From assembly GCF_018613935.1 (NCBI RefSeq), contig NZ_JAGGPF010000010.1:496001-560000 (forward strand): a DNA stretch of 64,000 nt. The letters are read 5' to 3'. Position 1 is the stretch's first letter. Each line of letters starts with the position of its first letter. Shown here piece by piece: positions 53,328 through 64,000 of this stretch. Position numbers and translations under genes: made by a program. Under the pieces are notes generated by a model. That model worked only from the letters and a program-made list of their open reading frames with translations. It did no database searches and had not been told where the DNA came from. The stretch comes from Agromyces sp. ISL-38. Its GTDB lineage: Bacteria; Actinomycetota; Actinomycetes; Actinomycetales; Microbacteriaceae.

Positions 53328-54703
53328 CCGACGACCAGACCGAGGCCTTCGACCGCGACGAGCGCGAGGCTGCCGACGCCGTCTACGAGACGCTGCTCGC
53401 ACGCGTCGGCGAAGGCTCGCCCGAGCCGCGACTGCAGCCCACGCGGCGTGCCGTCGAACTGCTCGGCGACCCGCATCGCGCGGCTCCCGTGATCCACATC
53501 ACGGGCACGAACGGCAAGACCTCGACGAGCCGCATGATCGAGAGCCTCCTACGTGCCTCGGGCCTGCGCACGGGACTGCTCACGAGCCCCCACCTCGAGC
53601 GGTTCACCGAACGGATCCGCATCGACGGCGAGCCCATCTCCGACGAGGCGATCGCACGCAACTGGCACGAGACCGCGCCGTTCATCGACCTGGTCGACGC
53701 CGAGCTCGAGGCGACCGATTCCGCCCCGCTCACGTTCTTCGAGGTGCTCACCGTGCTCGCGTTCGCGTGCTTCGCCGACGCCCCGGTCGACGTGGTCGTG
53801 CTAGAGGTCGGCATGGGCGGCGAGTGGGACTCGACGAACGTCGCCGACGGGCAGGTCGCCGTGTTCACGCCCATCGCGCTCGACCACCAGAACCGGCTCG
53901 GGTCGACGATCGAGGCGATCGCACGCACGAAGTCGGGCATCATCAAGCCCGCGGCATCCGTCGTCTCGGCGAAGCAGCCCGACGCGGCGCGCACGGTGCT
54001 CGCCGAAGCCGCCGAGCTCACCGAGTCGAGCCTCGCCTTCGAAGGAGACGCCTTCGACGTGCTCGACTCGCGCGTGGCGGTCGGCGGTCAGCTCGTGTCG
54101 ATCCGCGGCCTGGCAGGGGAGTACGCCGAGGTCGTGTTGCCGCTCTTCGGGCGCCATCAGGCCGAGAACGCGGCCGTCGCGGTCGCCGCCGTCGAGACGT
54201 TCATCGGCGGGGGAGCGCTGCGGCTCGCCGACGAGGTCGTGCACGAGGGGCTCGGCACCGCGTCGTCGCCCGGACGACTGCAGAGCGTCGCCGCCGACCC
54301 CGCCGTGCTCGTCGACGCGGCGCACAACCCTCACGGAGCCGCGGCGCTCGTGACGGCCCTCGACGAGTACTTCGACTTCGACGAGGTCGCCTTTGTGTTC
54401 GGCGTGCTCGCCGACAAGGACGCCGCCGGCATCGTCGACGCCCTCGCGGGCACCGCGGGCATCTTCGTCGTGACCGAACCCGAATCCGACCGGGCCCTGC
54501 CTGCGGCGGAGCTCGCCGCGCTCGTGGCCGACCGGGTCGGTGCCGGGCGCGTGCAGTTCGCCCAGCGCATCGACGACGCGCTCGAGGACGCGCGCGGGTG
54601 GGCGGCCGATGCGCCGAAGCGCGCCGTCGTCGTCACGGGTTCGATCGCCCTCGTGGGTGAGGCGATGGCCATCGCGGCCGACCGGGGCTGGGGCCGCGCA
54701 TGA
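53324..54703 (+). CDS. folC: bifunctional folylpolyglutamate synthase/dihydrofolate synthase
   Basis: A 459-residue Mur-ligase-family enzyme that makes dihydrofolate and adds glutamates to folates. ATP loop: [19 protein letters not shown] (about 58-76). [13 protein letters not shown] and [16 protein letters not shown] (about 133-168) are FolC hallmarks, and [19 protein letters not shown] begins the second domain. C-terminal Rossmann-like domain contains [21 protein letters not shown] 53324 overlaps the ileS stop (ATGA). The ileS-folC-DUF4233-ndk order is a typical actinobacterial block. Confidence 0.95.
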   Translation: MTDDQTEAFDRDEREAADAVYETLLARVGEGSPEPRLQPTRRAVELLGDPHRAAPVIHITGTNGKTSTSRMIESLLRASGLRTGLLTSPHLERFTERIRIDGEPISDEAIARNWHETAPFIDLVDAELEATDSAPLTFFEVLTVLAFACFADAPVDVVVLEVGMGGEWDSTNVADGQVAVFTPIALDHQNRLGSTIEAIARTKSGIIKPAASVVSAKQPDAARTVLAEAAELTESSLAFEGDAFDVLDSRVAVGGQLVSIRGLAGEYAEVVLPLFGRHQAENAAVAVAAVETFIGGGALRLADEVVHEGLGTASSPGRLQSVAADPAVLVDAAHNPHGAAALVTALDEYFDFDEVAFVFGVLADKDAAGIVDALAGTAGIFVVTEPESDRALPAAELAALVADRVGAGRVQFAQRIDDALEDARGWAADAPKRAVVVTGSIALVGEAMAIAADRGWGRA

Positions 54704-55101
54704 GCGAGGCTGCACCGGCCGCCACGCCGCGCTCTCTTCAGCAGACCCTCGCCTCGATCGTGCTCGCCTTCGAGGTGATCGTCGTCTTCCTCGCGTCCCT
54801 CGTCATCTGGGGGCTCGCGGCTCCGGCCGCGGAGGGCGACATGCCTGCCTGGGTCGCGCTCGTCGCGGGCGGCGTCATGATCGTCGGGCTCATCGCGACG
54901 ATCGGCCTGCTGCGATTCCGCTGGGCGTATGCGCTCGGCTGGGTCCTCCAGGCGCTGATCCTCGCCGCGGGTTTCCTCAACCCGGCGATGTTCGTCGTCG
55001 GGGCATTGTTCGGCGGCATGTGGTGGTACTGCATGGTCGTCGGCGCACGAATCGACCGAGAACGGACGGCTGCAGCCGATCCAGGAAAGGAACAGGAATG
55101 A
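54700..55101 (+). CDS. DUF4233 family membrane protein
   Basis: A 133-residue protein with four hydrophobic helices: ASIVLAFEVIVVFLASLVIWG (about 17-37), WVALVAGGVMIVGLIATIGLL, ALGWVLQALILAAGF and MFVVGALFGGMWWYCMVV, then a charged tail (RIDRERTAAADPGKEQE). It matches the DUF4233 family, which is nearly always encoded between folC and ndk in actinobacteria; the function is unknown. It overlaps both neighbours by 4 nt, so the three are translated as one unit. Confidence 0.9.
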   Translation: MSEAAPAATPRSLQQTLASIVLAFEVIVVFLASLVIWGLAAPAAEGDMPAWVALVAGGVMIVGLIATIGLLRFRWAYALGWVLQALILAAGFLNPAMFVVGALFGGMWWYCMVVGARIDRERTAAADPGKEQE

Positions 55102-55520
55102 CCACCCCGATCGAAGAGACCCTCGTGATCGTCAAGCCCGACGGCGTCGCCCGCAACCTCACCGGCGAGATCCTCCGGCGCATCGAGGCGAAGGGGTATT
55201 CCCTCGTCGACATCCGGCTCGTGCAGGCCGACCGCGAGATCCTCGCGAAGCACTACGCCGAGCACGAGGGCAAGCCGTTCTACGAGCCGCTCGTCGAGTT
55301 CATGCAGTCGGGGCCGGTCGTCGCCATGCGCGTCGCCGGCAACCGGGTGATCGAGGGAATCCGCTCGCTCTCCGGCACCACCGATCCCACCACCGCGGCA
55401 CCCGGCACGATCCGTGGCGACTTCGGCCGTGATTGGGGCCTGCGCGTGCAGCAGAACCTCATCCACGGTTCGGACTCGGCCGAGTCGGCCGAGCGCGAAC
55501 TCGACCTCTGGTTCACCTAA
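55098..55520 (+). CDS. ndk: nucleoside diphosphate kinase
   Basis: A 140-residue NDP kinase, which equilibrates phosphate among nucleoside di- and triphosphates through a phospho-His intermediate. ETLVIVKPDGVARNLTGEIL (about 7-26) contains the active-site Lys; NLIHGSDSAESAEREL (about 117-132) contains the catalytic His. ATG 55098 has AGGAAAGGAACAGG upstream and overlaps the DUF4233 stop. The length is normal. Confidence 0.97.
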   Translation: MTTPIEETLVIVKPDGVARNLTGEILRRIEAKGYSLVDIRLVQADREILAKHYAEHEGKPFYEPLVEFMQSGPVVAMRVAGNRVIEGIRSLSGTTDPTTAAPGTIRGDFGRDWGLRVQQNLIHGSDSAESAERELDLWFT

Positions 55521-55530
55521 GCGGATGCCG

Positions 55531-55555
55531 CGCCGGCCGGTTCACCCGGTCGGCG
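55531..55555. terminator. hairpin between ndk and VKOR gene
   Basis: 10-nt arms CGCCGGCCGG and CCGGTCGGCG with a TTCAC loop and one G-U pair, between convergent genes. No clear U tract. Confidence 0.55.
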
Positions 55556-55568
55556 GGCGCCCCTCGAC

Positions 55569-56195
55569 TCAGCGGAACAGGTTCTGCAGGTCGATCATCA
55601 CGAGCGGGATCGCGTTCATGTGCACCTGTGCGAGCAGGATGACGACGCCGTAGCAGATGACCGTGATGAGCGGGATCCACTTGAACCACGCGGCTGCAAC
55701 CCGCTGCACTCGTGCCGATGAGGGAATGTTCCCGACGCGCAGGTTGTGCAGGGTGACCGCCCAGAACGTGGGGATCGTCACCGCCCAGGTGAGCATGCAC
55801 CACGGGCAGAGCACGTAGAGCACGTAGATGCTCTGCACGATGAGCCAGATCACGAAGACGAGCGCCCCGGCCACGCCGAGGTTGAAGACGACCCAGAACC
55901 AGCGCGCGAAGCGGGCACCGGCGAGCACCGCCACTCCGACGACGATCACGGCGGGCCACGCCATGAGGCCGATGAACGGGTTCGGGAATCCGAAGACCGC
56001 TCCCTGGGCGGAGTCGAGGTTCACGCTGCATCCGACGAGAACGCCGACATTGCACGACGGAACGTGGCCGGGATCGGCAAGCGACAGCACCTTCTCGACC
56101 GACAGGTCGAAGGCAGCCAGGAGGCCGAGGGCCCCTGCGATCACGAGGAAGATCGCCAGGGCGACGGGCCGAGCCCGCCGGGAAGAGTCCGCCAT
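55569..56195 (-). CDS. vitamin K epoxide reductase (VKOR) family membrane protein
   Basis: A 208-residue four- to five-helix membrane protein. Paired loop cysteines are in CNVGVLVGCSV (about 47-57) and the membrane-proximal redox motif is CPWC (about 131-134) in YVLYVLCPWCMLTWAV. Actinobacterial VKOR reoxidises a DsbA-like protein during disulfide formation outside the membrane, passing electrons to quinone. No thioredoxin domain is fused. ATG 56195 is chosen for its -10 six nucleotides ahead and because the first helix begins soon after (LAIFLVIAGALGLLAAF). Confidence 0.9.
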   Translation of the reverse strand: MADSSRRARPVALAIFLVIAGALGLLAAFDLSVEKVLSLADPGHVPSCNVGVLVGCSVNLDSAQGAVFGFPNPFIGLMAWPAVIVVGVAVLAGARFARWFWVVFNLGVAGALVFVIWLIVQSIYVLYVLCPWCMLTWAVTIPTFWAVTLHNLRVGNIPSSARVQRVAAAWFKWIPLITVICYGVVILLAQVHMNAIPLVMIDLQNLFR

Positions 56196-56201
56196 GCTCG
56201 G

Positions 56202-56207
56202 ATTATG
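56202..56207 (-). promoter_or_regulatory. leaderless -10 of the VKOR gene (CATAAT)
   Basis: Minus strand: CATAAT, CCGAGC, ATG (56195). Confidence 0.5.
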
Positions 56208-56242
56208 GCATGCCGTTTCCACACCATGCTGTGAGACCGTGC

Positions 56243-56470
56243 GATAATCGAAGGAGTCGTCCGGGCCGCGCCCGGCACGACGCCAATGAAGGCTTTGAGG
56301 ATGCACCGCATCCGAGTGGGCGGGCGAACGCACCGCGAGACGTGGCGACACAGGCAACCTGCCGGTCGCAGTAATGAAGGATTGGCGGGTCTGCGCACGG
56401 CGTAGAACCGCTCGAGACGAGTACGGAACGACGGCGCGGCCGTCGGAACCGGCGTAGGAGTGCACCAGAG
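56243..56470 (+). promoter_or_regulatory. rne promoter and long 5' leader
   Basis: GATAAT (56243-56248) is the best plus-strand -10 in the 275-nt VKOR-rne gap, giving a leader of roughly 215 nt. It contains a GC-rich hairpin (CCGGGC/GCCCGG near 56261-56276) and GTAGGAG nine nucleotides before ATG 56471. No credible gene is in it. Confidence 0.4.
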
Positions 56471-59071
<2,601 letters not shown>

Positions 59072-59089
<18 letters not shown>

Positions 59090-59368
59090 CCCCGACGAGC
59101 GGGCGCGCCGCTCACGCGGCGTGACCCGCAGCCCGCTGCGGCGGAGCCGGGCGACGAGTTCGCGCGGCGAGACCGGCTCTGCACCTGCCGCGACGAGCTC
59201 GTCGTATCGCTCGACGGGCACGTCGAAGTGGTCGAGGTCGAACGAACGCGGCGGCAGCCCGACGCGGCGGGCGAAGGCCTGGAGCTCCTCGATCGAGGCG
59301 TCGCTCACGAGATGCGCCCACACGGTGCCGTGCTTGGGCCACAGCGGCGTGTCGATGAGCACGGTCAT
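59072..59368 (-). CDS. DUF4031 domain protein
   Basis: A 98-residue basic protein that begins MTVLIDTPLWPKHGTVWAHL, then SIEELQAFARRVGLPPRSFD and DHFDVPVERYDELVAAGA, the DUF4031 pattern. The conserved HGTxWAHLVSD suggests a small metal- or nucleotide-binding fold, but the function is unknown. ATG 59368 is six nucleotides after TAGGAT on the minus strand. Its last 18 nt are antisense to the end of rne. Confidence 0.85.
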
Positions 59369-59374
59369 GCGCCG

Positions 59375-59380
59375 ATCCTA
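59375..59380 (-). promoter_or_regulatory. leaderless -10 of the DUF4031 gene (TAGGAT)
   Basis: Minus strand: TAGGAT, CGGCGC, ATG (59368). Confidence 0.5.
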
Positions 59381-59416
59381 CGCGGGAGTGTTCGCGACGC
59401 GCCGTAAGTGCTGCGT

Positions 59417-59445
59417 TTGACCGGCCACCCCTGATCGGATAAACT
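59417..59445 (+). promoter_or_regulatory. rplU-rpmA promoter
   Basis: TTGACC (59417-59422), 17-nt spacer, TAAACT (59440-59445): close to consensus. The leader from about 59452 to 59583 is roughly 130 nt, long enough for autogenous control by a ribosomal protein, though I recognise no specific motif. Confidence 0.75.
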
Positions 59446-59583
59446 CGACCGTTGGTGCCACCGCTTATCACGGTGTGCCCGCACAGTTTTCTGGCAGTGA
59501 CGACCCTCCTTCCCGCTGGGGTCCCGCGCAGTGACATCCCATCAGCAGCCGGAGCTCCGGCTCCCCAAAGATAGGTACGAGTA

Positions 59584-59892
59584 GTGGTTTACGCAGTAGT
59601 GCGCGCCGGCGGCCGGCAGGAGAAGGTCGAAGTCGGCACCATCGTGACGATGGACCGTATCAAGGCAGACAAGGACGGCAACGTCTCACTCGCCGCGGTC
59701 CTCCTCGTCGATGGCGAGAAGATCACCTCCGACGCCGAGTCGCTTGCCAAGGTCACGGTTACCGCCGAGGTCCTCAACGACCTCCGCGGTCCGAAGATCG
59801 TGATCCAGAAGTTCAAGAACAAGACCGGGTACAAGAAGCGCCAGGGGCACCGTCAGGAGCTCACGCGCGTCAAGGTCACCGGCATCAAGTAG
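59584..59892 (+). CDS. rplU: 50S ribosomal protein L21
   Basis: A 102-residue L21. [17 protein letters not shown] at the N-terminus, then [31 protein letters not shown] (described) with the basic rRNA-binding tail are diagnostic. GTG start at 59584. First of the operon rplU-rpmA(-obgE), an order shared by most bacteria. Confidence 0.97.
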   Translation: MVYAVVRAGGRQEKVEVGTIVTMDRIKADKDGNVSLAAVLLVDGEKITSDAESLAKVTVTAEVLNDLRGPKIVIQKFKNKTGYKKRQGHRQELTRVKVTGIK

Positions 59893-59913
59893 CGGCCGCA
59901 AGGAGAATCAGAC

Positions 59914-60171
59914 ATGGCACACAAAAAGGGAGCGAGCTCCACTCGCAACGGTCGTGACTCGAACGCCCAGCGCCTCGGCGTGAAGCGCTTCGGCGGCCAG
60001 GTCGTCGGCGCGGGCGAGATCCTCGTCCGTCAGCGCGGCACGCACTTCCACCCCGGTGCAGGCGTCGGTCGCGGTGGCGACGACACGCTCTTCGCACTTG
60101 AGGCCGGTGCGGTCCAGTTCGGCAAGAAGGGTGGCCGCAAGGTCGTCAACATCGTGGCGGCCGGCGAATAG
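59914..60171 (+). CDS. rpmA: 50S ribosomal protein L27
   Basis: An 85-residue L27 whose N-terminus reaches toward the peptidyl-transferase centre. It begins directly [16 protein letters not shown], with no cleavable Firmicute-type extension. [22 protein letters not shown] is the core motif. AAGGAG is ten nucleotides upstream of ATG. A UUCG-loop terminator follows. Confidence 0.98.
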   Translation: MAHKKGASSTRNGRDSNAQRLGVKRFGGQVVGAGEILVRQRGTHFHPGAGVGRGGDDTLFALEAGAVQFGKKGGRKVVNIVAAGE

Positions 60172-60187
60172 TCGACCGAACGATTCT

Positions 60188-60223
60188 GTGAGGGCGGGCT
60201 TCGGCTCGCCCTCACGCGTTTTC
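60188..60223 (+). terminator. terminator after rpmA
   Basis: 12-bp stem (GTGAGGGCGGGC with GCTCGCCCTCAC, one G-U pair) capped by a TTCG tetraloop, then GCGTTTTC. It lies before obgE and so may only partly separate it from rplU-rpmA. Confidence 0.85.
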
Positions 60224-60245
60224 ATCCGTGAGGAGGATGCAGCAC

Positions 60246-61835
60246 ATGGTCAGCTTCGTCGACGAGGTGACACTGTTCGTGCGTGCCGGTCACGGTGGGA
60301 ACGGATGCGTCTCAGTACGCCGCGAGAAGTTCAAGCCCCTCGCGGGCCCTGACGGCGGCAACGGCGGCAACGGTGGCGACATCGTGCTCGTCGCCGACCC
60401 GAACGTCACCACCCTGCTCGGCTTTCACCGCCGTCCGCACCGTTCATCGGAGAACGGCGGACCCGGCATGGGCGACCACCGCTCGGGCGCGGCCGGCGAG
60501 CTTCTCGAGCTGCCGGTGCCCGTGGGCACCGTCGTGAAGGACCACGACGGTGAAGAGCTCGCAGACCTCGCCGAGCCCGGCATGCGATTCGTCGTCGCGC
60601 CCGGCGGCCAGGGCGGTCTCGGCAACGCCGCGCTCTCGTCGACGAAGCGAAAGGCTCCCGGCTTCGCGCTGCTCGGCACGCCCGGATTCGAGGGCGAGGT
60701 CATCCTCGAGCTGAAGACGATTGCGGATGTCGCGCTCGTCGGCTTCCCCTCGGCCGGCAAGTCGAGCCTCATCGCCGCACTGTCGGCGGCGCGCCCCAAG
60801 ATCGCCGACTACCCGTTCACGACGCTGCATCCGAACCTCGGCGTCGTGCAGGCCGGCGAGAGCCGGTTCACCGTCGCCGACGTTCCGGGCCTCATCGAGG
60901 GTGCGAGCGAGGGCAAGGGCCTCGGGCTCGAGTTCCTCCGCCACGTCGAGCGCTGCTCGGCCCTGCTGCACGTCATCGACTGCGCGACGCTCGAGCCGGG
61001 CCGCGACCCGGTCAGCGACCTCGATGTCATCCTGGGCGAGCTCGGCGCGTATCCTGTGCCCGAGGGCCAGGTGCCGCTGCTCGAGCGGCCGCAGCTGATC
61101 GCGCTGAACAAGATCGACGTGCCCGAGGCACGCGAGCTCGCCGCGTTCATGCGGCCCGAGTTCGAGGCGCGCGGCTACCGCGTGTTCGAGATCTCCACGG
61201 TGAGTCATGAAGGATTGCGGCAGCTCGGGTTCGCCCTCGGCGAGGTCGTCGAGAACGCGCGACGCGAAGCGGCCGAAGCCCCCGCTGCACCGCGCATCGT
61301 CATGCGCCCGAGGAGCGTCGACGACGCCGGATTCACCGTGCGCGCCGAAGGCGGCAGTTACGGCACCCTGTACCGGGTGCTCGGCTCGAAGCCCGAGCGG
61401 TGGGTCGCGCAGACCGACTTCACGAACGACGAGGCCGTCGGCTACCTCGCCGACCGCCTTGCACGCCTCGGCATCGAGGATGCGCTCGTGCGCGCCGGAG
61501 CCGTCGCCGGCTCTGCCGTGGTCATCGGCCCCGGTGCCGGAGTCGTCTTCGACTGGGAGCCGACCCTCACCTCCACCGCCGAGCTCATCACGGCCCCGCG
61601 CGGTTCCGACCTCCGGCTCGACGAGCAACGACGTGCCACGCGCAACGAGCGCCGCAGCGACTACCACGAGCGCATGGACGCGAAAGCCGAGGCGCGAGCC
61701 GAGCTCGAGCGCGAGCGCGCGGCCGGCATGTGGTCGGAGTCGGATGCCGAGGGCGAGCCCGTCGTCGAAGGCGACGAGCCGTCGACCGCCGCTGTCTCCG
61801 CTCAGGAGGGTGCGGGCGAGGAGGGTCAACGGTGA
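60246..61835 (+). CDS. obgE: GTPase ObgE/CgtA
   Basis: A 529-residue Obg GTPase acting in large-subunit assembly and stress response. Order: glycine-rich Obg fold (about 1-158: [35 protein letters not shown]), G domain (about 160-335) with G1 [11 protein letters not shown]3 DVPGLIEG and G4 NKID, then the OCT domain (about 350-430) typical of Gram-positives, and a charged tail (about 440-529). ATG 60246 gives the conserved N-terminus and has GAGGAGG upstream; ATG 60237 is a less likely alternative. It overlaps proB by 4 nt. Confidence 0.95.
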   Translation: MVSFVDEVTLFVRAGHGGNGCVSVRREKFKPLAGPDGGNGGNGGDIVLVADPNVTTLLGFHRRPHRSSENGGPGMGDHRSGAAGELLELPVPVGTVVKDHDGEELADLAEPGMRFVVAPGGQGGLGNAALSSTKRKAPGFALLGTPGFEGEVILELKTIADVALVGFPSAGKSSLIAALSAARPKIADYPFTTLHPNLGVVQAGESRFTVADVPGLIEGASEGKGLGLEFLRHVERCSALLHVIDCATLEPGRDPVSDLDVILGELGAYPVPEGQVPLLERPQLIALNKIDVPEARELAAFMRPEFEARGYRVFEISTVSHEGLRQLGFALGEVVENARREAAEAPAAPRIVMRPRSVDDAGFTVRAEGGSYGTLYRVLGSKPERWVAQTDFTNDEAVGYLADRLARLGIEDALVRAGAVAGSAVVIGPGAGVVFDWEPTLTSTAELITAPRGSDLRLDEQRRATRNERRSDYHERMDAKAEARAELERERAAGMWSESDAEGEPVVEGDEPSTAAVSAQEGAGEEGQR

Positions 61836-62650
61836 CACCCCGGCGGCGCACGGAGATCCCACACGCCACCCGCATCGTGGTGAAGGTCGGCTCCTCCTCG
61901 ATCAGCGGAGACAACGCCGGCCAGATCGCGCCGCTCGTCGACGCGCTTGCCGCCGCCCATGAGCGTGGCATCGAGGTCGTGCTCGTCTCCTCCGGGGCGA
62001 TCGCGACCGGCATGCCGTATCTCAAGCTCGACGAGCGGCCCACCGATCTCGCGACCCAGCAGGCCGCGGCATCCGTCGGGCAGAACCTGCTCGTGTTCCG
62101 CTACCAGGACTCGCTCGACCGCTACGGCATCGTCGCGGGGCAGGTGCTCCTCACCGCGGGCGACCTCGAGAACCCCACGCCGCGCTCGAACGCGCAGCGC
62201 GCGATGGACCGGCTGCTCGCGCTGAAGATCCTGCCGATCGTGAACGAGAACGACACCGTCGCGACCCACGAGATCCGGTTCGGCGACAACGACCGGCTCG
62301 CGGCCCTCGTCGCCGAGCTGATCGGCGCCGACCTGCTCGTGCTGCTCTCCGACGTCGACGCGCTGTACACGAAGCCGCCGCACCTCGACGGGGCGAAGCG
62401 CATCGAGCACGTGCCGTTCGGCGACGCCCTCACGGGCGTCGAGATCGGTTCGGTGGGACGCACCGGCGTCGGCACCGGGGGAGCGGAGACCAAGGTGTCG
62501 GCGGCGCGCATCGCGGCCGAGGCCGGTGCCGCGGTGCTGATCACGGCGACGAGCCTCGTCGCCGACGCGCTGGCCGGACGCGAGGTCGGTACTTGGTTCG
62601 AGCCCGCCCCCGAACGTCACACGGCCGACGGCGAACCGGCGCTCGCCTAG
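61832..62650 (+). CDS. proB: glutamate 5-kinase
   Basis: A 272-residue amino-acid kinase for the first step of proline synthesis. [11 protein letters not shown] (about 14-24) binds [13 protein letters not shown] (about 50-59) and [17 protein letters not shown] (about 139-155) bind glutamate, and [21 protein letters not shown] (described, about 212-232) closes the site. The protein ends right after the kinase fold, without the C-terminal PUA domain of the 360-residue enzymes. GTG 61832 overlaps the obgE stop (GTGA). Feedback by proline is family knowledge. Confidence 0.94.
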   Translation: MTPRRRTEIPHATRIVVKVGSSSISGDNAGQIAPLVDALAAAHERGIEVVLVSSGAIATGMPYLKLDERPTDLATQQAAASVGQNLLVFRYQDSLDRYGIVAGQVLLTAGDLENPTPRSNAQRAMDRLLALKILPIVNENDTVATHEIRFGDNDRLAALVAELIGADLLVLLSDVDALYTKPPHLDGAKRIEHVPFGDALTGVEIGSVGRTGVGTGGAETKVSAARIAAEAGAAVLITATSLVADALAGREVGTWFEPAPERHTADGEPALA

Positions 62651-62653
62651 GCT
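62648..62653 (+). promoter_or_regulatory. leaderless -10 of proA (TAGGCT)
   Basis: TAGGCT begins with the proB stop codon TAG; six nucleotides (GATTCC) later is ATG 62660. Confidence 0.55.
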
Positions 62654-62659
62654 GATTCC

Positions 62660-63928
62660 ATGGAGCACCACGAAGTCGACACGAGCCTGATCGACGCGCG
62701 GCTCGCTGCCGCGAAGGACGCGTCATTCCGGCTCGCGCAGGCGACGACGGCCGAGAAGGATGCCGCCCTCGAACAGGTTGCCGCGATCCTCCGGGAACGG
62801 GCGGCCGACATCGTCGCCGCGAACGCGCTCGACCTCGCCGCCGGCCGCGATGCGGGTCTCGCCACAGGACTCCTCGACCGACTCGAACTCGACGAGCGCC
62901 GGGTCGACGCACTCGCCGAGGCGGTGCTCGAGGTCATCGCGCTCACCGATCCGATCGGCGAGACCGTGAGTGGCCGGTCGCTGCCGAGCGGGATCCGCAT
63001 CGACCAGGTACGCGTGCCGCTCGGCGTCGTGGGCGCGATCTACGAGGCGCGACCGAACGTGACCGTCGACATCGCCGTGCTCGCGCTGAAGAGCGGCAAC
63101 GCGGTCGTGCTCCGCGGCGGCAGCGCGGCCGAGCAGACGAACCGGGTGCTCGTCGGAGTGCTGCGCGACGCGCTCGACGCGGTGGGTCTCCCCGCCGACG
63201 CCGTGCAGACCGTCGACGACTTCGGCCGCGCCGGTGCGCGCCATCTCATGCAGGCCCGCGACTACGTCGACGTGCTCATCCCGCGCGGGAGTGCCGGGCT
63301 CATCCGGGCCGTCGTCGACGAAGCGCGGGTGCCCGTCATCGAGACGGGCGCCGGGGTCGTGCACATGTTCCTCGATGAGAGCGCGCGGGAAGACTGGGCC
63401 GTCGAGCTCGTGCACAATGCGAAGGTGCAACGACCGAGCGTCTGCAATGCCCTCGAGACCCTGCTCGTGCACGAGGCGGCGGCTGAGCGGCTGCTGCCCG
63501 CGGTGCTCGACCGGCTCGAGGCATCCGGCGTCACGATCCATGGCGACGAGCGGGTGCGCGCACTCCGGCCGAACGCCCTTCCCGTCACCGACGAGGACTG
63601 GGCCACCGAGCACATGAGCCTCGACCTGTCGGTCGGCGTCGTCGACTCGATCGACGACGCGCTGCGGCACATCCGTCGCTATTCGACGAAGCACACCGAG
63701 TCGATCGTGACGAACGACCTCGGCAATGCGGAACGCTTCCTGAAGGAGGTGGATGCCGCGGCGGTCATGGTGAACGCCTCGACGCGCTTCACCGACGGCG
63801 CGGAGTTCGGATTCGGCGCCGAAGTCGGAATCTCGACGCAGAAGCTGCACGCGCGAGGGCCCATGGGACTGCCCGAGCTCACGAGCACGAAGTGGATCGT
63901 GCGCGGCGCCGGGCATGTGCGTGCCTGA
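62660..63928 (+). CDS. proA: glutamate-5-semialdehyde dehydrogenase (gamma-glutamyl phosphate reductase)
   Basis: A 422-residue ALDH-fold enzyme that reduces glutamyl phosphate with NADPH. VPLGVVGAIYEARPNVTVD (about 118-136) and LKSGNAVVLRGGSAA bind cofactor, NAKVQRPSVCNALETLLVH (about 252-270) carries the catalytic Cys, and FGFGAEVGISTQKLHARGPMGL (described) is the C-terminal signature. It follows proB by nine nucleotides and can also start its own leaderless mRNA. Confidence 0.96.
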   Translation: MEHHEVDTSLIDARLAAAKDASFRLAQATTAEKDAALEQVAAILRERAADIVAANALDLAAGRDAGLATGLLDRLELDERRVDALAEAVLEVIALTDPIGETVSGRSLPSGIRIDQVRVPLGVVGAIYEARPNVTVDIAVLALKSGNAVVLRGGSAAEQTNRVLVGVLRDALDAVGLPADAVQTVDDFGRAGARHLMQARDYVDVLIPRGSAGLIRAVVDEARVPVIETGAGVVHMFLDESAREDWAVELVHNAKVQRPSVCNALETLLVHEAAAERLLPAVLDRLEASGVTIHGDERVRALRPNALPVTDEDWATEHMSLDLSVGVVDSIDDALRHIRRYSTKHTESIVTNDLGNAERFLKEVDAAAVMVNASTRFTDGAEFGFGAEVGISTQKLHARGPMGLPELTSTKWIVRGAGHVRA

Positions 63929-63934
63929 CCTCGC

Positions 63935-63940
63935 TAGACT
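63935..63940 (+). promoter_or_regulatory. candidate -10 for the gene starting at 63980
   Basis: TAGACT in the gap after proA gives a leader of about 33 nt with GAAAGGAAC before ATG 63980. Confidence 0.45.
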
Positions 63941-63979
63941 GTCCGGAGCGACACCCGCAGGATTCGAAAGGAACGGCGA

Positions 63980-64000
63980 ATGAGCCTCGTGACCGCAGTG
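63980..64000 (+). CDS. start of an unidentified gene (partial)
   Basis: Seven codons (MSLVTAV) before the window ends, preceded by AAAGGAAC and a -10 box. A small protein and nadD often follow proA in actinobacteria, but seven residues do not allow a call. Confidence 0.5.

Noticed and set aside
49899-53402. Minus-strand frame of about 1,170 codons opposite ileS
   Set aside because: Antisense shadow across the T-box and ileS; no plausible product.

Overview
The window reads as a stretch of core chromosome from a high-GC Gram-positive bacterium (Actinomycetota), most likely family Microbacteriaceae; Agromyces-like is my best guess but is not proven. The support is very high G+C, GTG starts, RbpA, WhiA, OpcA, an actinobacterial-type Pgi, a translational ileS T-box, a fused DppD-DppF ATPase, a SufBDC cluster, and the gene orders coaE-uvrB-uvrA-uvrC-rapZ-whiA and tkt-tal-pgi-zwf-opcA-pgl. 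Gene density is high. I see no rRNA, tRNA, CRISPR array, transposase, integrase or prophage.

Layout. Positions 1-8200: end of an ANTAR regulator, a convergent hotdog thioesterase, polA, a DUF885 metallopeptidase-like gene, a short orphan minus-strand reading frame beside an AT-rich regulatory island, rpsA and a DUF4126 membrane protein. Positions 8248-17871: coaE, the three nucleotide-excision-repair genes uvrB, uvrA and uvrC, then rapZ and whiA. A LexA-type SOS box lies upstream of uvrA. Positions 18006-22442: sodA, the lower-glycolysis set gap-pgk-tpiA, secG and rbpA. Positions 22520-30638 (minus strand): an oxidative and non-oxidative pentose-phosphate operon transcribed tkt-tal-pgi-zwf-opcA-pgl, with 4-nt overlaps at several junctions. 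Positions 30962-33466: heme A synthesis (ctaB, ctaA) plus a left-handed beta-helix protein. Positions 33725-37806: SufB-SufD-Rieske ferredoxin-SufC-DUF59 Fe-S assembly cluster.

Positions 37807-44008: M3 metallopeptidase, methyltransferase, a small unknown protein, a GNAT acetyltransferase and valS. Positions 44136-49267: a peptide/oligocation-type ABC importer (binding lipoprotein, two permeases, fused double ATPase), next to a divergent small GntR/YtrA-type repressor gene with a clear palindromic operator. Positions 49789-55520: T-box leader, ileS, folC, DUF4233 and ndk, joined by 4-nt overlaps. Positions 55569-64000: VKOR-like protein, RNase E/G, DUF4031, rplU-rpmA, obgE-proB-proA and the first codons of one further gene.

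I did not find a convincing undescribed multi-gene system. The most interesting signals are regulatory. At least twelve genes have a TANNNT-type -10 hexamer six (once seven) nucleotides before the start codon, which predicts leaderless mRNAs. A GntR operator fills a promoter spacer exactly. The ileS T-box starts inside the preceding gene's stop codon. A truncated reading frame sits behind sugar-repressor-like dyads. The word GGATGCC/GGCATCC recurs throughout and also builds RNA hairpins. Two protein-level oddities are a gamma-carbonic-anhydrase-like protein that appears to lack the usual metal-binding histidines, and a Suf cluster without sufS, sufU or sufR.
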